Shown: piece by piece, positions 14,989 to 18,276 of the stretch
Numbering within the stretch: position 1 is the first letter of the stretch
Layout: each line of letters starts with the position of its first letter
Source: JANNOG01 sp050329415
GTDB lineage: Bacteria > Actinomycetota > Actinomycetes > Actinomycetales > JBBAYJ01
Assembly: GCA_050329415.1 (NCBI GenBank)
Contig: JBHJOS010000019.1
Location: 1-18,276, forward strand
Direction of reading: 5' to 3'
Length of the DNA: 18,276 nucleotides
Notes under the pieces: generated by a model
Database searches by the model: none
Seen by the model: only the letters and a program-made list of their open reading frames with translations
What the model was told of the DNA's origin: nothing
Translations under genes and position numbers: made by a program

Positions 14989-16329
14989 ATGAAGCTGTCC
15001 GTGATCGGCTGTGGCTACCTCGGCGCGGTGCATGCCGCGTGCATGGCGGACCTCGGCCACGATGTGCTGGGCGTCGACGTCGACGCCGCCAAGGTCGCCG
15101 TGCTGCAGGACGGCCGGGCGCCGTTCTACGAGCCGGGCCTGCCCGAGCTGCTGCAGCGCGCCCTGGCCACCGGGCGCCTGCGCTTCACCACCGACATCTC
15201 CGCGGCCGCGGACTACCGGGCACACTTCGTGTGTGTCGGCACCCCGCAGCGCAAGGGCGAGTTCGCCGCCGACCTGCGTTACGTCGATGCGGCGGTCGAG
15301 GCGCTGATCCCCCACCTGCGGGGTACCGAGGCCGAGCCAGCGGTCGTCATCGGCAAGTCGACGGTCCCGGTGGGCACGGCGGCGCGGCTGGCCGACCTCG
15401 TGGCCGAGGGGCTGACCCCGGGCGAGCACGCGGTCCTGGCCTGGAACCCCGAGTTCCTGCGCGAGGGGTTCGCGGTGAAGGACACCCTGCACCCCGACCG
15501 CCTGGTGTACGGCCTGCCCGAGGAACCCGGCGGCACGCTCGCGCGGGCCGTCCTCGACGAGGTGTACGCCACCCCGCTCGCTGCCGCCACCCCCACGGTC
15601 GCCACCGACTACGAGACGGCCGAGCTGGTCAAGGTGGCCGCCAACTCCTTCCTCGCCACCAAGATCTCCTTCATCAACGCCATGGCCGAGGTGTGCGAGC
15701 GGGTGGGGGCCGACGTCGTGAGCCTCGCCGACGCCATCGGTCACGACGAGCGCATCGGCCGCCGCTTCCTCGGTGCCGGGCTCGGGTTCGGCGGCGGCTG
15801 CCTGCCGAAGGACATCCGGGCCTTCATGGCCCGGGCCGGCGAGCTCGGCGCCGACCAGGCGCTGACGTTCCTCCGCGAGGTCGACGCGATCAACATGCGG
15901 CGGCGGATCCGGATGGTCGAGCTGACGCGCGAGGTGCTCGGCGGGTCCCTGCTCGGGCAGCGGGTCGCCGTGCTGGGCGCGGCGTTCAAGCCGGACAGCG
16001 ACGACATCCGCGACTCCCCCGCCCTCAACGTCGCCGCTCAGATCGGGCTGCAGGGCGGGCACGTCACCGTCACCGACCCCGAGGCGCTGGCCAACGCCCG
16101 CCGCCTGTGGCCGGACCTGCGGTTCGCCGCGACTCCGGAGGAGGCGGCCGAGGACGCCGACGTCGTCCTGCTGCTCACCGAGTGGGCGCAGTACCGCGAG
16201 CTGGACCCGGTGAAGTTCGGCGAGATCGTGCGGCACAAGCGGATCCTCGACGGTCGCAACGTGCTGGACCCGGCGGCGTGGCGGGCCGCGGGCTGGCAGT
16301 ACCGCGCGCTCGGGCGGCCGCGGGCCTGA
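14989..16329 (+). CDS. UDP-glucose 6-dehydrogenase
   Basis: This 446-residue protein of the UDP-glucose/GDP-mannose dehydrogenase family has the Rossmann motif VIGCGYLG at residues 5-12, FVCVGTP at 80-86, GKSTVPVGT at 122-130, AWNPEFLREG at 151-160, ELVKVAANSFLATKISFIN at 212-230 (Lys215 and Asn219 conserved) and GFGGGCLPKD at 266-275 with catalytic Cys271. C-terminal VLGAAFKPDSDDIRDSP completes the family pattern. It should oxidise UDP-glucose twice with NAD to UDP-glucuronate in the cytoplasm. A GTG nine bases upstream (14980) is in frame and has AGGGGG at good spacing, giving a VAP- extension. ATG 14989 is chosen because the family usually begins two or three residues before the first beta strand and because a TANNNT box precedes it. 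It diverges from the acyl-CoA dehydrogenase across about 55 bp and is followed by a strong stem-loop. Confidence 0.93.
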   Translation: MKLSVIGCGYLGAVHAACMADLGHDVLGVDVDAAKVAVLQDGRAPFYEPGLPELLQRALATGRLRFTTDISAAADYRAHFVCVGTPQRKGEFAADLRYVDAAVEALIPHLRGTEAEPAVVIGKSTVPVGTAARLADLVAEGLTPGEHAVLAWNPEFLREGFAVKDTLHPDRLVYGLPEEPGGTLARAVLDEVYATPLAAATPTVATDYETAELVKVAANSFLATKISFINAMAEVCERVGADVVSLADAIGHDERIGRRFLGAGLGFGGGCLPKDIRAFMARAGELGADQALTFLREVDAINMRRRIRMVELTREVLGGSLLGQRVAVLGAAFKPDSDDIRDSPALNVAAQIGLQGGHVTVTDPEALANARRLWPDLRFAATPEEAAEDADVVLLLTEWAQYRELDPVKFGEIVRHKRILDGRNVLDPAAWRAAGWQYRALGRPRA

Positions 16330-16335
16330 CGAGCG

Positions 16336-16369
16336 GCGCCGCCGCGGTCCGGGGGACGGGCGGCGGCGC
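16336..16369 (+). terminator. Strong GC stem-loop after UDP-glucose dehydrogenase
   Basis: GCGCCGCCGC and GCGGCGGCGC form a perfect 10-bp stem around a 14-base loop, starting seven bases after the stop codon. There is no T tail, as is common for actinobacterial terminators. It separates this gene from the LCP gene, which appears to have its own promoter. Confidence 0.55.
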
Positions 16370-16414
16370 ACCGGTGTCACTCGCGGCTTCGGCCCGCGCG
16401 GTGTCCGGGACGCG

Positions 16415-16420
16415 TACCGT
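16415..16420 (+). promoter_or_regulatory. Candidate -10 box for leaderless LCP mRNA
   Basis: TACCGT matches TANNNT and lies eight bases before ATG 16429. No Shine-Dalgarno sequence is seen in that gap, so a leaderless transcript is likely. The -35 region is not recognisable. Confidence 0.45.
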
Positions 16421-16428
16421 TCGCCGTG

Positions 16429-17856
16429 ATGCCCGGCGACGACCGCACCCCTGACGCCTACGCCGACCCCGACCCGACCCGCCGACTGCCGCGGGACGGC
16501 TCCCGGGGTGACGGCGTCGTCCGCGACGCCGTCACGGGGCGTCCGACGCCGCCGCGGTTCGCCGCGACCTCCCGGCCCGTGAGCAGCCAGGGGCCGTCCG
16601 ACCCGGCACCGGCCGCCGCCTCGCGCGGCGTCTCGTCGTCGCCCCGGTCGGCCCCGCCGCCCCGCCGCTCCTACCCGGACCCGTACGAGGAGGACCTCGC
16701 CGCCGGCCCGCCTTCCACCCGGGTCGACCTGCGCGACGTCGATACCCGGCGCGGCCCGGCGCGACCGCCCGGCCCGCCGCGACGCCCGTCCGCCCCGCCG
16801 GTGCCCCGCCGGCGGGGCCGCGGACCGCGGCTGGCGCGCACGATCCTCGTGCTGCTCCTGGTGGTGCTCATCGGATATCCGTTGTCGCTCGGCCTGGTCG
16901 CGTGGCGCAACGTCTCCCGCGCGGGGCCGCTGCCGGACGCCGCCGACACCCCGGGCACCACGTACCTGCTGGTGGGCAGCGACTCCCGGGAGGGCCTGAC
17001 CGAGGAGGACGTCAACCGGCTCGCCACCGGGACCGCCGACGAGGCGGGCGGCAGGCGGACCGACACGATCCTCCTGCTGCACGTGCCGGGCGGGTCCCAG
17101 CCCCCGGCGCTCATCAGCATCCCCCGCGACTCCTTCGTCGACATCCCCGGTGAGGGGCAGAACAAGATCAATGCTGCGTACGCGTTCGGCGGCGCCCCGC
17201 TGCTGGCCCAGACCGTGACCGGGGAGACCGGGGTGGGGGTGGACTCCTATGTCGAGACCGGACTCGCCGGGTTCGCGGGCATCGCCGACGCCATCGGCGG
17301 GGTCGACCTCTGCCTGCCCGAGCCGATCACCGACCCGAACGCCAGCATCGACCTGCCCGCCGGGTGCCAGACGCTGACCGGACCGCAGGCGCTCGGCCTC
17401 GCGCGCAGCCGCAAGACCGACTCCCAGGGCGACCTGGCGCGGGTCGAGCGCCAGCGCGCGATCCTCGCGGCCATCGTCAACCAGGCGGCCAGCCCCGCGG
17501 CGCTGCTCAACCCGTTCACCGCCTACCCGCTGGCGGCGGCGGGCGGCTCGGCGCTCACCCTCGACGACGGCACCGGACCTGTCGGCGTCGGCCGGTTCGC
17601 GCTGGCGATGCGCGAGGTCGCGGGCGGCGGCGGGCTGACGCTCACGGTCCCGGTGTCGAACATCAACCTGTCGACGCCCGCCGGCTCCGCCGTCGAGTGG
17701 GACCCGGAGGCGTCCGAGCAGCTCTGGGCGGCGCTGCGGGCCAACGACATGGACACCGTCCGCGCCATCGCCGAGGCCCAGGAGTCGGCCCTCAACGGCG
17801 TCATCGGCAGCCCCGAGCAGGTGGAACAGCTCCAGCAGCAGGCCCCGGGCGGCTGA
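16429..17856 (+). CDS. LytR-CpsA-Psr (LCP) family cell-wall glycopolymer ligase
   Basis: The 475-residue protein has a 137-residue Arg/Pro-rich cytoplasmic N-terminus, one membrane segment at about 138-158 (TILVLLLVVLIGYPLSLGLV) and an extracytoplasmic LCP domain from about 175. LCP motifs are present: LLVGSDSR at 180-187, RRTDTILLLHV at 209-219, SIPRDSFVDIPG at 230-241, NKINAAYAFGG at 245-255 and an Arg-rich ARSRKTDSQGDLARVERQR at 325-343. LCP enzymes transfer glycopolymers from a lipid carrier to peptidoglycan. This one is well placed to anchor the glycan exported by the ABC system, though most actinobacteria have several LCP proteins. The ATG at 16429 is preceded directly by an in-frame GTG (16426). 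The ATG is preferred because of its distance from the -10 box. Confidence 0.92.
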   Translation: MPGDDRTPDAYADPDPTRRLPRDGSRGDGVVRDAVTGRPTPPRFAATSRPVSSQGPSDPAPAAASRGVSSSPRSAPPPRRSYPDPYEEDLAAGPPSTRVDLRDVDTRRGPARPPGPPRRPSAPPVPRRRGRGPRLARTILVLLLVVLIGYPLSLGLVAWRNVSRAGPLPDAADTPGTTYLLVGSDSREGLTEEDVNRLATGTADEAGGRRTDTILLLHVPGGSQPPALISIPRDSFVDIPGEGQNKINAAYAFGGAPLLAQTVTGETGVGVDSYVETGLAGFAGIADAIGGVDLCLPEPITDPNASIDLPAGCQTLTGPQALGLARSRKTDSQGDLARVERQRAILAAIVNQAASPAALLNPFTAYPLAAAGGSALTLDDGTGPVGVGRFALAMREVAGGGGLTLTVPVSNINLSTPAGSAVEWDPEASEQLWAALRANDMDTVRAIAEAQESALNGVIGSPEQVEQLQQQAPGG

Positions 17857-17869
17857 GCGCACGCGCTCA
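17854..17869. terminator. Compact hairpin overlapping the LCP stop codon
   Basis: TGAGCGC and GCGCTCA form a perfect 7-bp inverted repeat around two bases. The TGA stop is its first three bases. It lies between convergent genes and may act as a terminator. A second weaker pair (17876-17881 with 17894-17899) follows. Confidence 0.4.
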
Positions 17870-17890
17870 CCTGGGTGGCCGGTCGTCCCG

Positions 17891-18207
17891 TCACGGCCAG
17901 TGCGGACCGAGGTACGGGTCGGGGTTCTCCTGGGCCCAGCGGTCGACGAGCTCCGCGAGATGGACGTGCAGCCCTCCAGCGGGCAACCGGGACTTGAGGA
18001 CGAACAGCACGACGATGCCGGCTCGGTCGCGAAGTCCTGGGCGTTCTCGGTGACGAGCACGCGCTCCTCCGCGCGGGCGACCGCAGCCACTTCCACATCA
18101 GGCCGGGCGTCGACCCCCCGGTCCCGGACGTGCACGGCGTCATGCTCACGGGCGGCCAGCTCCCCGCACGTCCGGGGCGGGAACATCTCGTCGACGAGGA
18201 ATCGCAC
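17891..18207 (-). pseudogene. DUF5615/PIN-like toxin gene broken by a frameshift
   Basis: From GTG 18207 the minus strand encodes a typical DUF5615 (PIN-like, Mut7-C related) N-terminus: residues MRFLVDEMFPPR with the acidic DE pair, HDAVHVRDRG, then RVLVTENAQDFATE. Near 18020 the match leaves this frame. It resumes one frame away as GIVVLFVLKSRLPAGG, then WAQENPDPYLGPHWP and a TGA at 17893-17891. The span is 317 bases, one short of a multiple of three, so a single base is missing (or two are extra) between GAG at 18024-18022 and GGC at 18019-18017. Both halves look like good family sequence, so the break is recent or a sequencing error. An intact version would be a 105-residue putative ribonuclease toxin of a toxin-antitoxin pair. 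Confidence 0.75.
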
Positions 18208-18210
18208 CGC

Positions 18211-18276
18211 CTACGACGCCAGGAGCGCCTGGCGGGACCGGGCCATCGCCTCGACCTCGGCCGCCGCTGCGTCGTT
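18211..18276 (-). CDS. Partial CDS (last 21 codons), probable antitoxin partner
   Basis: An open minus-strand frame enters at the right edge and ends with TAG at 18213-18211, three bases before the toxin GTG. The visible end reads NDAAAAEVEAMARSRQALLAS. Tight spacing upstream of a DUF5615-type toxin is the usual position of its antitoxin (often DUF433 or another small DNA-binding protein). Too little is visible to name the family. Confidence 0.45.
   Translation of the reverse strand, partial: NDAAAAEVEAMARSRQALLAS

Noticed and set aside
14934..14990. ATG 14990 start for the acyl-CoA dehydrogenase
   Set aside because: The extra 19 residues are not typical of the family and would overlap the divergent UDP-glucose dehydrogenase start and its candidate promoter.
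14890..18207. A minus-strand frame of about 1100 codons antisense to the UDP-glucose dehydrogenase and LCP genes
   Set aside because: Only its first 60 or so codons look like a protein (the broken toxin). The rest is the antisense shadow of two well-supported genes in GC-rich DNA.
1..18276. Mobile element or horizontally transferred island with distinct composition
   Set aside because: No transposase, integrase, tRNA or flanking repeat was seen, and base composition looks even by eye across the window.

Overview
This is high-GC DNA with GTG starts, stop/start overlaps and long antisense open frames. Together with a LytR-CpsA-Psr (LCP) protein and secreted SpoIID/amidase proteins carrying DUF4214 repeats, it points to a Gram-positive actinobacterium. 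Genus cannot be set from the sequence; a Geodermatophilus-, Kineococcus- or Cellulomonas-like genome is a guess. Base composition looks uniform, and I see no insertion sequence, tRNA, rRNA or CRISPR array.

Layout. (1) Positions 1-2184, minus strand: two GDP-mannose 4,6-dehydratase-family genes followed by the first 81 codons of an unidentified gene that runs off the left edge. (2) Positions 2293-9781, plus strand, diverging from (1): a GT4 glycosyltransferase, an FkbM-type methyltransferase with a C-terminal coiled coil, two long paralogous glycosyltransferases, and the permease and ATPase of a Wzm/Wzt-type polysaccharide ABC exporter. Five consecutive genes from the methyltransferase to the ATPase are joined by stop/start overlaps. 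(3) Positions 9791-13500, minus strand, convergent with (2): an overlapping pair of secreted proteins, a PGRP-type amidase and a SpoIID-type protein, both ending in DUF4214 repeats. (4) Positions 13749-14933, minus strand: an acyl-CoA dehydrogenase. (5) Positions 14989-17856, plus strand: UDP-glucose 6-dehydrogenase and an LCP-family protein, both apparently leaderless. (6) Positions 17891-18276, minus strand: the end of a small gene and a frameshifted DUF5615/PIN-like toxin gene.

Reading as a system (inference). The dehydratase-family enzymes would supply a GDP-6-deoxyhexose and UDP-glucose dehydrogenase a UDP-uronic acid. The glycosyltransferases would build a glycan on the inner face of the membrane, and the FkbM protein could modify it. 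The Wzm/Wzt pair, whose ATPase carries a C-terminal domain of the glycan-recognition type, would export it. The LCP protein could attach it to the wall, and the amidase/SpoIID pair could remodel peptidoglycan around it. No initiating lipid-phosphate sugar transferase is seen, so the locus probably continues past the left edge or uses a gene elsewhere.
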